A DNA stretch of 64,000 nt from NCBI RefSeq assembly GCF_009389715.1, contig NW_024067789.1, forward strand, positions 1 to 64,000, given 5' to 3'. The position numbers and the translations under genes are program-made. Below, in pieces: positions 12,001-22,500 of the stretch; within the stretch, counting starts at the first letter, position 1; every line of letters starts with the position of its first letter. Source of the stretch: Phoenix dactylifera. Its lineage: Eukaryota > Streptophyta > Magnoliopsida > Arecales > Arecaceae. The notes beneath the pieces were generated by a model. The model saw only the letters and a program-made list of their open reading frames with translations, was not told where the DNA came from and searched no databases.

Positions 12001-15000
12001 GGCTCGTCTGTGCTGGGCTTTTGGAGATATTCCAGTACTGCTTCTTTGGGAAGCTCGCTCATGCGAGAGGACGCCAGCTTTGATAGCTGGTCGGCCTTGA
12101 GATTCTTCGACCTGGCAATATGTTGAATGTGGAAAAAGTTCAAGGTCGAGGCGAGATCCCGTACCTTCTGGAGATATTTCTGCATGGTCGGGTCTCTGGC
12201 TTCGAAGTCGCCCACAATTTGGTTGACGACGAGCTGAGAATCACTGAAGGCCTTCAAGTCCTTCAGTTCTAGCTCTTTGGCTAGCTTAAGCCCGGCGACG
12301 AGCGCTTCATACTCCGCCATGTTATTGGAAGCAGGAAACTCGAGGCGCAGGGCCTGCTCGGCGACCACCCCCTCCGGGCTGGTGAGAATAAATTCTGCTC
12401 CGCTACCCCCTGAGTTTGAAGAGCCATCGACATGTAGAGTCCATGTCAAACTCGGGTTCTGCTCCAGCGGTGGCTCAGGTTCAGGCTCGACCTCATCCGG
12501 TATGGTGCACTCGACAATAAAATCTGCGAGTGCTTGTGCTTTGATCGTCGGTCTGGGCCGGTACTCGATGTCGAATTCTCCGAGCTCAATGGCCCATTTA
12601 GTGATCCGACCCGCACGATCTGATCTCTGCAAGATCTGCTTGACCGGCTGGTCAGTCAGCACAGCCACTGTATGAGCTTGGAAGTAGGGTCGGAGCCTCC
12701 GAGCCGAGATGACCAAAGCATAAGCGGTCTTCTCAAGCTTGGAGTATCGGGTCTCAGCGTCCCTTAAGACCCGGCTGGTGTAATACACTGGTTTCTGAAG
12801 TTTCCCCTCTTCTCGGACCAGGACCGAGCTTACTGCTACAGGGGAGACAGCTAGATACAAGTAGAGGAGCTCACCCTGTTGAGGCTTCGTGAGCAGGGGA
12901 GGGGGAAGCCAGCAGGTGCTTGAGCTCTTCAAAAGATTGCTGGCACTCGTCCGACCACAAGAAGCTCTTCGGCTTCTTGAGGGCTGCAAAGAATGGAAAG
13001 CAGCGCTCGGCCGAGCGGGAGATAAATCTCCCGAGGGCTGCCACTCGGCCTGTGAGCCGCTGTACCTCCTTGACCGTCCTGGGAGGCGTCATCCCTTGGA
13101 GGGCTCGGATCTTCTCTGGATTGGCCTCAATTCCTCGTTGTGTAATGATGAAGCCGAGGAATTTGCCGGAGGTGACCCCGAATGCACATTTAGCTTGGTT
13201 GAGCTTCATCTGGTATTTTCAGAGTGTGGAGAATGCTTCATTGAGGTCGGCTATGTGGTCTTGCGCCGCCTTGCTTTTTACCAGCATGTCATCCACGTAG
13301 ACCTCCATGTTTCGGCCTATTTGGTCTTTGAAGATCCGGCTGACCAGCCTTTGATAAGTTGCCCCGGCATTTTTTAGGCCGAACGGCATCACTTTGTAGC
13401 AGTAGGTTCCCCTGTCGGTGATGAAGGCTGTCTTTTTTTCATCTTCTGGCGCCATGCGGATCTGGTTATATCCGGAAAAGGCGTCCATGAATGCCAGCAG
13501 CTCGTGACCCGAGGTGGAGTCCACGAGCTGGTCGATGCTGGGAAGTGGAAAGCTGTCTTTCGGGCAGGCTTTATTCAGGTCGGTGTAGTCCACGCACATA
13601 CGCCACTTTCCGCTAGCTTTTTTGACGAGGACCACATTGGCGAGCCATTCCGGGTAGGATATCTCCCGGATGAAGCCGGCTTCAAGGAGCTTGCCAACCT
13701 CCTCGGCTGCTGCTCGTTGTCGTTCAGGAGCGGCGCCTCGCTTCTTTTGTCGCACGGGCTTGCAGGTCGGCTTTACTTGGAGCCGGTGGACCATGATCTC
13801 TGGATCTATCCCTGGTATGTCTGCAGGCGACCATACGAAGACATCCATGTTGTCTCGTAGGAAGTTGACGAGGCGACTCCTCTCGTGTTCGCCAAGGCCA
13901 GAGCCGACCTGCACGGTTAGCTCGGAAAAGTTCTCGTAAGGGAACTTGAATTAACAACTCACCAGGCTCTACCCGCTCTTTCTGGGGGTTGACCCGTGCC
14001 TCCATAACTTCAGTTGAGGACTGGTCAGTCGTTGGGGCAGGCACCTCGGCTGGTCGTCTTGCCTCGTGGGTCGCTAGGTAGCATCGCCTTGCCACCATTT
14101 GGTCCCCTCGGGCTTCACCGACTCCCTGACTGGTGGGGAATCGCATCAGCAGGTGGTGAGTTGAGACCGCTGCTCGGAGGGCGTTGAGTCCTGGCCTTCC
14201 GAGGATGGCGTTGTAAACCGAGGGCAGGCGTATCACAAGGAAGCTCATACCCACGGTACTTTCACGAGGGGCGAGCCCGGCTGTGACCAGAAGGTCGATC
14301 TCGCCCTCTACTGGGACTGAATCCCCAGTGAATCCAACTAGCGGAGCATTCATTCTCCGTAGCTGTTCTTTTGTCATCCCCATTTTACAATAAGCACCAA
14401 AATACAAAACATTCGCCGAGCTTCCATTATCAACCAGGATGCGTTTTACATCAAATTTATTTATGATCATGGAGATGACCATGGCGTCATCATGGGGAGT
14501 TTCGACTCCCTCTAGATCGTCATCTGAGAAGGAGATGGCTTCAGAGGTGCGCGGGCGCTTCGAGGAGGCTTCTTCCCCTGAGGCTTCCCCAGCCGAGGTC
14601 CCGCCTCGGATAGTGTTGATGACGCCGGCGATGGGCCTGTTGGCATTTGAACCTTCAGGCTGTGCTGCTCCTTCGGCTGGCTTCTTCCCTTCACGCCGGC
14701 CTTGCACAAACCGATCGAGCACCCCTCGGCGAATGAGTGCTTCGATCTCATTTCGGAGCTGATAACAATCCTCGGTATCATGGCCGTGATCCTGGTGAAA
14801 ACGGCAATACTTCCGGAGATCACGCCGGATTCTGGTGTCTGGCTTTGGAGGGGGGAGCCGGATGCAATCCCGGCTCTCAATTTCCATGAGGATTTCAGCC
14901 CGAGGAGCATTGAGGGGAGTATACTTTTCATACCTCCCTTGGGGTGCACGGGCCTGCAGTGGGAACCTCGGGCGGAGTGGTGACCTCTGCTGTGGCGGTC

Positions 15001-18000
15001 CTCTCAACCGGGGTGGACTCTTCGGGCGGGGCGGATTCTTAGCTCGTCGCGGAGACGGGCTTCTGGGCCGGCCGCGCTCCTCGCGGCATCTTTTCTTGGG
15101 GTTCTGCTCGGTCCCACCCCGCCTAACTGCCACGGCCTCTTCTGCCTTGGCATACTTCCGCGCCCGAGCGAACATTTCGGTGAGGTCTATGGGGAAATTC
15201 TTCTCGATCGAGAAGAGGAATCTGTAGGACCGGGCTCCAGTCTTCAATGCTGACATGGCGATTGACTGGTCAAGCTCCCGGACCTCCCATGTTGCGGCGG
15301 TGAACCGGTCCAAGTACTCCTTGAAGGATTCTCCCTCCTTTTGTTTGATGTCAAGGAGGGAGTCGGATGTTCGCCGCTGGGGCTGGCTGGCGGCAAAGTT
15401 GCCAGCAAATTGTCTGCCGAGCTGCTCAAAGGAAGAGACAGTACTCGGCTTCAGCCCGGTGAACCAAAGTCGGGCTGGCCCTCGGAGTGTCGCCGGAAAA
15501 GCTTTGCACATCATGGCCTCCGAGGCTCCTTGTAGGGCCATTAAGACCCGGTAACTCTCCAGGTGGTCCAGGGGATCAGCCTTGCCGTTGTAGGGCTCCA
15601 CCTGGGGCATCTTGAACCGTAGTGGGACCGGTTCATCTTCGATCTCCGGGGAGAAGGGAGACTTCGTAGTGAACTCGAAGTCGTTATCATGTCCTGATTT
15701 TCTCCCGTGGAGTGCCTGGATTTGGCGCTCCAGCTTCTCGACCTTCTTGTCGAGTTCATCATTCTGGAGGATCGCTGCAGCGGTTCGTTCGAGCGCAGGT
15801 TGCCCTGGAACCGACTCAGCTTCTGAAGGCTGTGGCCAGCCTCCATAGCCTCTGGCTGGGTGCTCTCTCCAGAGGGAGGCTTGGACTTGGGAGTCCTGAC
15901 CTCGAAGGGGAAGTCCGCTTGTAGGAGGCTCCGGTTGAGCTGGAGCCGGAGGAGGCGGTGCCGTTGGGATGCCCCTGGGTTGCAAGCTTTGGACAGCGGT
16001 AGCCAAGAGGGGTTGACTCGGCCGGAAGTGGTGAGTTCCGGACGGAATGCTCAGGGCTGGGTGGAGGACGTCGAGAGGCGTTGGAAGCCCCTTTGCTTCT
16101 TAGCTTCATGGCAGCGAACTCGGTGCCCTTCCTCTAGCGCCAACTGTTGCTGGAAATTGGACCCGGGGGCTGCCGCGAAGCCAGGGGAAGGAGGAGCTCC
16201 GCTGCCGGAAGGGCGGACGGCGGTGCGCCGGCCGGTGACGTCCTCCTGGAGGGGTTGTAAGTCCTGCAAAAAGCCGGTGGCCGGGCCTCCCGGCGCCGGC
16301 CCTCCGATGCTTAAGTCAGAGGGGGCAGATATGTGGAGAGAGCAAGGAAGAGAGTATATGGAGAGGACAGCCGGAATATTTGAATAAGATGAAGAAGATG
16401 AAGAGGGTGATATCCTCTATTGTGTCTGTGCTGTTTGCTTCTTTTCACCCGGTCCAGGAGGGTTCTGTCCCGGGGCCCCCGGTTTTTCCTCCCTTTTCCC
16501 TTTTCCCCCCAGGTTTCCTTTTATAGGAGGATTTTTGTTACCTGGGAGGTGACAGGAGGTTTGTCCTGTTTTGTAATAATTAGGCACGATTTGGCCCATT
16601 AATGGCGTGGTGGAAAATAAGGCCGAATCAGACCGGAACCAGAGAGTTGTCACGGTCGATCGGACCTGTTGGGGTGGTAGAACCGCCGGCCGTGGTAGGC
16701 CTGGGGTCCGTGGATGGTAAGTGCATTTATTACCGAGTGAACCGGCGGTCAGGGAGAGCCATACGCTTTGATGGTTCGGTGATCCGGAGATCGCCTTGAG
16801 CCGTGTTCATTAAATGACTGAGTGCATCGGAGACTCGAGGGGGTTTCATGCATTAATGGCAGGTCGTGCCGAATACCTGCGGAGATCTTATGCCTTGATG
16901 GCTTGGAGATAGCGGCAGGTTGTAGTGGAGTTGTCAGGTCCCTCAGGCTTAGAGGGTTAGGCAGAAGTTGAACATTTGGTCCAAGGCAATCGGCTCGGCA
17001 GGGGTGCCGAGCCGAGCTGGTCGCCCAATGGGGCGCCCTGTGGCGGGGTTGCTTCATAGTACTTCTGCTCGGCGCCCTTTGGGCGAGTACCTCCTAGCCG
17101 AGCGCCTCTATTTGGCGCTCTCTAGTCAGCGCTTTCTAGTTGAGCGCTTCTTTGGTCGGCGTCCGCTGGTCGGCTGTTCCTATCCGAGCATCTCTACTTG
17201 GCTATTTTGATTGGGCGCCTCTTGGCGCTCTCTCTGATCGGCGCTCTTTAGTCGAGCGTCTTCCTGGTCGGCTCTTTCTAGCCGAGCATCCCTACTTGGG
17301 ACGTTGGTTGGTCCGAGCGCCTCTTGGCGCTCCGGTCGGCATTCTTGGGCCGAGCATCTTTCAGATTGGCGCTCTCTAGCCGAGCACCCCTCTGGTTGGT
17401 GCTCTCTGGTCGGCACTCTTTGGCCGAGCTCCTTTCTGGTTGGCGCTTTTTGGCCGAGCGCCTCCGTGGTGGTATGACTTTGGGGTTTTTCCCCCCAACA
17501 GAAATAATGACCATATGTGGTTTAGTTTGCTTCTAGCTAACCTGCTCGAGCAATTTGCTCTCTAGCAATTTCTTTGATGAAGTGCAGTTGCCTTCATGTA
17601 TAGTCTTTTTATTTATTCACCAAGTAATCCAGCATGTATTGTTCATCCCGTTGTTTTATGGGCTTGTGGCTTATTGATTTTGGTCATGTGCAACATATCC
17701 CCAATGTTTGTGAAATCATTTTTTGCACTGATTACTTTAAGCTGTCTTTGACCCATTGTTAATTTTGCTAAATGTTTGGATTGTGATTTGTTGGTTAAGT
17801 CTTAGAAATATGGTTTTGTATTATGCGACTATTTGTAGGCTTTGTCTGGCCTTCCATGTTAGGAGCTGTATACTTAAGTGGCACCAGATCCTCTTCTTCA
17901 ATTTTCCTTTAAGCAAAAGTACAATTGAGTTATTAGAAAGAGATTGTAGGTGAAGTTTCGGGCTAGGTAACAACATCTTCAGTGATGGGAGATTAGTTGC

Positions 18001-19521
18001 AACTGACTAGAACGCCTCTATGTCAGTCCTTTCTTCTTCCTCCTCCTCTTCTAGCAATAACATTAGTTGCAGCCTTGTAAACTATGACTGCATGCTTCTT
18101 GCACATCTGCGTACCAATAGAATATATGCCATACATCTTGCTGATGGATGCCGTACTGCATTCTTTTCTTTTTAATTTTGCTTGTTAATTCTTTTCCTCA
18201 TTTTCTTTGAGTTTGCTTTAGCTTGATCATTTTCAAGTCTTTTATATGTTATACTGTTTCTTATGCATGTATTTCAGTAGCTAGTGCTGGATGCTAATGT
18301 GGGAGGTAAAGTAATATTGTTGTGGTTCCAAATATTTAAACACTTGGTAGCTGATGAGTTGTGACCTACAGGTTGAAATCAAAAGAACCATCCCAAAAGG
18401 CTCTGTGCAATCGAAGGATTTTAAAACAAAAAAGATCTTTGTTGGTGGGATCCCATCAATGGTTACAGAAGGTAATTTAGTTTATATATTATGTTTTTTT
18501 TGAGCAAATATTATACACTTCCTGAATGTTTCTATTGCTTGCTGCTCATTCTTTTTGGTGCTTTATCTATTGATTAGATGAATTCAAGGATTTCTTTCAA
18601 AATATGGGAAAGTGGTTGATCACCAGATTATACGTGATCATTGCAACCAACCGCCCTCGAGGCTTTGGCTTTATTATTTTTGATTCTGAACAAGTTGTAG
18701 ATGATTTATTAACGAAGGGGCAATATGATTGATCTGGCTGGTTCTCAGGTGAGTTTTCTGCAACCTTATATGAAGGATATGGAACTGAACCTGATTTTGG
18801 TGTGCTCCCTGTCCATGCATTGTTTTGGTTTCATTGTGGTTTATAGAGCTATTATACTTCATATGATTTTGCGTATATCACTGATTTTTGTCAAATTTAT
18901 TATGTTCTTAGGTTTAAGGTTACTGTAGGTTCAATTATATTCCTGAAGACGAGGCTTACTAGACTGTGTAACAGGAATTAGGTTAATGCTGTTGCTTTGT
19001 TGTAGGTGGAGATCAAGAAGGCTGAACCAAAAGAAAGCCTCAAACCCACCACCTCATGCATATGGTAGTGAACCTAGGTCTCGTTCTTTGGTGATGGCTT
19101 TGGTGATTTTTGGCAACTCTTATAGCAGTTTTTGGTGGCGGCGAATTTGGCCCCGGCTTTCCTATTAGGACCTCTGGAGGTCTTGGTGTAGGTTTGGTGG
19201 TTATGGTGGCTATGGTGCTGGTGGGTGGTGAATTGGTGGGTGGATATGGTGGTTTTGGTGGAGGATTAGGGGTTACCTGAGGAGAATCTTCTCTTGGTTA
19301 CTCCAGTCGCCTTGGATCATATGGAGGGTTTGGTGGGGGATATGGTGGAGGGGGCTTAGGTGGCTATGGGCGTGGCGACGAGGATTTGGTGGTAATGGAA
19401 GTTCTAGCTATGGTGGTGGATATGATTCTGGCCCAAGTGCTGGTTATGGCTCTGGTGACTGTATGGTAGTAGGGCAGGCTATGGTGGTGGTGCTGGTCGA
19501 TATCACCCATATGCAAGGTAG
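1..19521 (+). CDS. hnRNP 1-like RNA-binding protein gene, 5'-partial, frame disrupted in its 3' half
   Basis: This is a nuclear two-RRM, glycine-rich RNA-binding protein of the plant heterogeneous nuclear ribonucleoprotein 1 type, expected to act in pre-mRNA/mRNA handling. Exons read as 1-30 (end of exon 1), 169-209, 1923-2086, 18372-18471, 18578-18748 and 19006-19521, all with GT-AG borders. RRM1 shows RNP2 KIFVGG and RNP1 RGFGFITY. The linker IKRTIPKG leads to RRM2 with KIFVGGIP and RGFGFIIF. The last exon is Gly/Tyr-rich and ends with RYHPYAR before a TAG at 19519-19521, the usual C-terminus of this family. Exons up to 18471 are in frame. After that, one-base indels appear: one base missing near 18594-18597, and one extra near 18641, 18721 and 19027-19032, with more in the Gly-rich tail. 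A 13-kb retrotransposon lies in the RRM1-RRM2 intron in antisense orientation. Family identity is clear. Whether the indels are real decay or consensus error cannot be decided here. Confidence 0.8.
210..1922 (+). other. Intron of the hnRNP 1-like gene
   Basis: AT-rich intron between the exon with RNP2 of RRM1 and the exon with the rest of RRM1. It opens with GTGAGT and ends in a CAG preceded by CCCATAA. Only T-rich runs and no credible coding segment or mobile element are visible. Confidence 0.7.
2087..4425 (+). other. Intron segment left of the retrotransposon
   Basis: AT-rich intron sequence from the RRM1 donor (GTAAAT) to the insertion site. It may contain very old repeat debris around 2870-4310, but no recognisable domain, TIR or LTR. 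The short reading frames here show no family signature. Confidence 0.5.
4426..4430. repeat. Left target-site duplication GAAAT
   Basis: The five bases GAAAT directly precede the TG of the left LTR. The same five follow the CA of the right LTR at 17501-17505, marking one integration event. Confidence 0.9.
4431..5786 (-). repeat. Left LTR (3' LTR of the element)
   Basis: 1356 bp, nearly identical to 16145-17500. On the + strand it begins TGTTGCTGG and ends CCCCAACA. On the - strand it carries a TATA box (CTATAAAAGG, 4803-4812) and a GC-rich repeat cluster (about 5350-5760) in the U3 part. Confidence 0.95.
5350..5760. repeat. U3 repeat cluster, left LTR
   Basis: Roughly 25-35-bp degenerate repeats built from GGTCGGCGCTC, a short T-rich link and GCCGAGC, so each unit holds complementary GGCGC/GCGCC and CGGC/GCCG halves. 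Lies upstream of the LTR TATA box on the - strand. Confidence 0.75.
5787..5799 (-). other. Polypurine tract of the 13-kb element
   Basis: On the - strand AAGTCGGGGGGTAG directly precedes the 3' LTR. It is the expected plus-strand DNA primer and confirms that the element reads on the - strand. Confidence 0.7.
6179..6186 (+). promoter_or_regulatory. TATA-like box of the antisense gene
   Basis: TATTTAAA, 133 bases before the antisense-gene ATG, followed by a CT-rich leader (6190-6310). The decayed antisense gene of the other element has a TATA box in the equivalent place. Confidence 0.55.
6319..8599 (+). CDS. Spliced antisense gene of the Tat retrotransposon (PF04195-like, coiled coil), intact
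   Basis: Three exons, 6319-6976, 7048-7757 and 7841-8599, join in frame into 708 codons and a TAA. Introns of 71 and 83 bp have GTAAGG/GCAG and GTAAGT/ACAG borders. The start ATG lies in GCAATGG, 133 bases after a TATA-like motif. Residues about 20-200 match the 'putative gypsy type transposon' domain (PF04195) by recall: [31 protein letters not shown] and LTPNAWR are typical. Exon 2 has a basic PRKKQK stretch (about 249-254), then Ala/Pro/Ser repeats of EAGPSRPA. Exon 3 encodes a long Glu/Ala/Arg coiled coil (about 465-600) and an acidic Ala/Glu-rich tail. It runs opposite to gag-pol, between pol and the 3' LTR, as in other Tat elements with extra antisense ORFs. Its function is unknown. The frame is clean although gag-pol is broken. 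Confidence 0.85.
8600..9102. other. 3' flank of the antisense gene
   Basis: Non-coding stretch after the TAA. It contains AATGAATATGCAT near 8690, which could serve as a near-upstream poly(A) signal, and a GC-rich block with GAGCTCGG-type words shared with the repeats farther right. Confidence 0.4.
9103..9976. repeat. 131-bp tandem repeat array inside the retrotransposon
   Basis: About six and a half units. The word ATGGGTACCTTG recurs at 9214, 9357, 9488, 9619, 9750 and 9881. Spacing is 131 bp except for the first interval (143 bp), which carries a small internal duplication around GACATTAATGTAG. Units come in two types, GTCTTTGCGCC (9214, 9619, 9881) and GTCCTGGCGCC (9357, 9488, 9750). The array lies between the 3' ends of pol and the antisense gene. 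Confidence 0.95.
10096..10399. repeat. 50/53-bp alternating tandem repeat array
   Basis: Six units start at 10096, 10149, 10199, 10252, 10302 and 10355, with lengths 53, 50, 53, 50, 53 and a final partial unit. The length change comes from CAATAGTCGAT or CAATAATCGAT versus CAATAGAT. Each has the near-palindrome GAGCCGAGCTCG and GGTCAGAGAGGACC. Isolated relatives of the GAGCCGAGCTCG word occur near 9990 and 10480. Confidence 0.95.
10734..13950 (-). pseudogene. Retrotransposon pol: reverse transcriptase, RNase H, second RNase H, integrase; disrupted
   Basis: Reverse transcriptase starts near 13914 and shows the conserved [14 protein letters not shown] and active site YVDD. An in-frame TGA at 13219-13221 interrupts it right after NEAFSTL. 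The frame then shifts near 12897, within the RT-RNase H connection. RNase H is followed by a second, archaeal-type RNase H with [19 protein letters not shown] and KADQLSKLA, the dual arrangement typical of Tat elements. Integrase has the HHCC zinc finger, but its second histidine is Tyr ([11 protein letters not shown]). The DDE core shows [14 protein letters not shown] and the Glu in NGETEVTNR. An in-frame TAG at 10767-10769 comes 11 codons before the expected end near 10734. The + strand frames across this region are shadows. Confidence 0.92.
13724..16109 (-). pseudogene. Retrotransposon gag-protease, frame-disrupted
   Basis: Encodes capsid/nucleocapsid-type Gag and the start of Pol (aspartic protease). 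The likely start is the ATG at 16109 (MKLRSKGAS), 35 bases from the primer-binding site. The frame then changes near 16006, so the long frame that follows begins at a non-ATG codon. The Gag core has the gypsy capsid pattern with LWFTGL and FKEYLDRF. An Arg/Pro-rich stretch follows, then a zinc-knuckle-like [19 protein letters not shown]. The protease region shows [11 protein letters not shown], with DNG where many relatives have D-S/T-G, and AILGRPGLN. The frame shifts again near 13945 before reverse transcriptase. Neighbours are the primer-binding site upstream and pol downstream. Not functional as read. Confidence 0.9.
16126..16143 (-). other. Primer-binding site of the 13-kb element
   Basis: One base inside the 5' LTR the - strand reads TTGGCGCTAGAGGAAGGG. 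The 6.1-kb element at 33839 has a nearly identical site in the same position. It does not resemble the initiator-Met primer site (TGGTATCAGA). The tRNA used was not identified. Confidence 0.7.
16517..16526 (-). promoter_or_regulatory. LTR TATA box
   Basis: On the - strand this reads CTATAAAAGG, a strong plant TATA box. It would start genomic RNA about 30 bases downstream, near 16490. The same motif is in the left LTR at 4803-4812. Confidence 0.7.
17064..17474. repeat. U3 repeat cluster, right LTR
   Basis: Second copy of the degenerate GGTCGGCGCTC / GCCGAGC repeats, here in the functional 5' LTR upstream of the TATA box at 16517-16526. Differs from the left copy by a few transitions. Confidence 0.75.
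17501..17505. repeat. Right target-site duplication GAAAT
   Basis: Exact copy of the five bases at 4426-4430, directly after the right LTR. Confidence 0.9.
17506..18371 (+). other. Intron segment right of the retrotransposon
   Basis: Ordinary AT-rich intron up to the CTACAG acceptor of the next hnRNP exon. Joined to 2087-4425 it gives an original intron of about 3.2 kb. No other element seen. Confidence 0.6.
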
Positions 19522-22500
19522 GAAAGAGGCCAGTTTCTTCCAGCTAAACTTGTTATAGACATTTTTCATTACAGGTTTCACTAGTTACTGGGATGCAAGG
19601 TTGTGCCAGGTTCCGTAGATGCTATAGAGGGTCTCTCAGACTGTTGAGCTCCGGCTTGCTAGTTTTGCTTATTTAGAGTGCTATCAGAGTCATGTAATGT
19701 TTAGAAACCCCGAACTAGATGATCTATGGATTGTGTTTTTTTGTTTGGTTTTTTGTAGACTTTAGAATTTCATGTAGCTTGGGATGTACTCTGTAGAATG
19801 CTGTAGCATCAATATTTTAGGCCTTTAGTGTGCCCTTTGGTTCTTAAGTTTTGTATGCGGCACGGCTAGATTTTCTAGTCTGAAATTTTGACAGGTTGGG
19901 ACAATACTAATTTCTGTTTTAGCTGGTAGCACCTGGAAACGTTGAACAAAAAGCTACTCAACATTAGTATTATGTGACTGTGGCTTCCATTGTTTCGTGC
20001 TGGTTCTGCAGCAGAGGGTTTTTTTTTAACCTTAAGAATTTCAAGTTTTTACTATTTAGCGCACGTTTTCATGTTATAGTGAGCCGCAAAATGGTTTACT
20101 AGATAACAGTTCAGTAAGGGAGTGATTTAGGCTCACTGCATGGTGGAAAGAAGAGTTTCCATTGGAGCGGGATGCCACTCATAGTGGACCTAGAGACTCA
20201 TTCTTGGCAGATGATTTGACCAAGGCTGTGTTGAGGTGATACAGAAGTGATCATCTGTGTTGAACAACTCTTAGCATCCACCAATAATGGCATGCCCCTC
20301 CAGTTGGAACTCAGTTTCACTGCATGTAATACTTGGATTGTAGCCTTTTCAGTAAATATGTGCTAGTTATTCCTGTTACATCAGTTGGACTTCTGTCAGT
20401 TTATTTTGAATATTTTTTAATCTGCTACTTTCTTGAAGTTGTTCATCCTAATCTTTTCGTTTTCTAAAAAAAGAAAAGATCTGTTCTGAATATCTGGCCA
20501 ATGGTTTGTATTTTAGCAAAGTCTGAGCTGCTGGACTGCTGGTAAATATACATCATTCTATCGAAGTTCTCCTGAACAATGATATAGAAATAATCTTTAC
20601 CTTTATTTTTTGGTTTTCCCCCTTTTTGTTGGCTTGATTGGGTTATTTGGTAATGAAAATCCAATAAAGTTTTTTCCATATACAATTTGTTATTCCTCTC
20701 TTTAGTTTGCTGGGCTATTCTGAGCTCATGATGTGCCTGCTAGCTAATACGTTACATCAAGCTTAACCCTAAGCTTAGCTTAGTTCATGCCTAACTCTCG
20801 GAGGCCTCTGTTAGACAAAAGCCTGCAGTTATAGGTGACCTCAGTCTGTTCTCTCATTTCTTCTTTTCCTTTTGAAAATTGTCTTAAATAACTTTTTACT
20901 TTTTGAAAATGATATTATCTTCATGGTATTTTAAGCATAAATTTTGATGATATCAACTTGTCCCGTTTGTTCTCCTTCAGAATAAAAAAGGGTTTGTTCC
21001 CTTTGTAATTTTTTTCTTGGTTCTAATTTTATGGAGATCCATTAATCAAGACTGGAGATGCTCTTAGAAGTAGGGAGATCCTGGCCGCTGATCCTCGCAC
21101 ATGTTTGTGCTTGATAGTTGTAGTGTGGAATTTTGGACCCTCTTTACCGCCGTCAGGATGGCACTCAATGATCCTGCATGTATGAACGAGTGGCTGTAAG
21201 ACAACCCATGAATGGCTTGCGGCTCGTGCTGGTGTAATGACGATTTCCACGGCTCACAATTGTACTTGAAATTTTTGTTAAATATTGATCGGTGGCTGGC
21301 AAAATGTGGAAGATAGGCGTTATCCGACTTCGTATGGGCTTGTTAGCTAGCCAGGATAGCTGATCTTTATATATCTAAATTGGACATTGTTCGGCGAAAC
21401 TTGCCATGTTTTCGGATGGTTGCAAGTTGCGATGTTTTGGCTGCATGTTGCTCTTGTAGCATATGTAATTCACGGGGTCCATTGCGTGATTGCCTCTTGC
21501 TAGCTTTGTCCTTTATGTGGATTATTTTTCTGGATGGACGGATAAAATCTAATCTCATTGTTCATCGTTCGAGGTACGCTTGTTCAGTGTATTCTATTTT
21601 GTATATTAAAAAATTTATTAACACTTGGTGCTGGGCCGCTCTTTCTGCACGTTTAATAGGAAAATGAGTTGTCGTTTGATGGTGCCGAGTAAATATGATT
21701 TGATCTAAACAACATTAGTTTTTGATAAATTCGGAGTCCAAGCTACTTGTGAAGGATGCTGTGAGGGCAAACAATCTCTCTTCATAAGGTATAAATTGTA
21801 CGATGCTTCTCCTTTTGTCTATTTCCGAGCGCATATTTTACATTTATTGCCAACAAACGCCCGCTATGTGAGTTGATGGTTCATTCCTTAGAGAATGGGG
21901 GTTTCATTGTCCCGTAAAGTCCCTTATATTCTCTTTTCGTGAAAAAAATCTCAGCCACTTAATCTTTCCAAAGTGAAAATATTGGGAGTTGTGTGACATC
22001 CTCTAAATTAAACCAGAGTGAGTTTTCCATGAGGTTAATTTAAGCCGTATAAAGATCTGTCGATACCTCTTCTCAAAATAGAGGCCGCAAAGTGGTCTTT
22101 TGATAACGTGCATCTTTCAACGTTTCCAAGCCTTTAAGAAACTTTTCTTCTTCTTCTTCTTCTTCTTTTTTTAATTTATTTTTTTAAAGAAAGTAAAAAA
22201 ACTTGCTGCTCCATGCCGTGCTGTTGATATGGTGGTGGATGGATATTAAAATAGCTGAATTCTCTTGAAAATAGCTGCATTTCAAGCAACGTTTATCGTC
22301 GTCTCATATGTTGTGCCAATTCTTGATTATCATTGTAGGATCGAGGAAGTGAATAGGACTAAGGATCAAAATAGGAAATCATGATAACCATCTTTGAATC
22401 GCTACTTAATTGGCATGTGCATTGTCTGAACTTATGAGAGCAACGAGTATGTCTGAACTTATAACTTTTCTGCATCCTGGCAGTCCTGGAAGATCGTGAT

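Larger units (their letters stand above)
4431..17500 (-). mobile_element. Complete Tat-lineage Ty3/gypsy LTR retrotransposon, 13.07 kb
   Basis: Order on the - strand is 5' LTR (17500-16145), primer-binding site, gag-protease, reverse transcriptase, RNase H, second RNase H, integrase, tandem-repeat zone, antisense gene (on the + strand), polypurine tract, 3' LTR (5786-4431). Both LTRs are 1356 bp, start TG and end CA, and the element is flanked by exact GAAAT copies. The second RNase H and the antisense gene place it in the Tat clade of plant gypsy elements. LTRs differ at about 13 positions by eye, all transitions, plus a few one-base length differences, so insertion was recent. gag-pol is broken by frameshifts and stops, but the antisense gene is open. 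It sits in the hnRNP gene's intron, opposite to host transcription. Confidence 0.95.
16145..17500 (-). repeat. Right LTR (5' LTR of the element)
   Basis: 1356 bp partner of the left LTR. On the - strand U3 runs from 17500 to just past the TATA box at 16517-16526, giving a U3 of about 1 kb and a short R-U5 of about 350 bp next to the primer-binding site. Confidence 0.95.
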
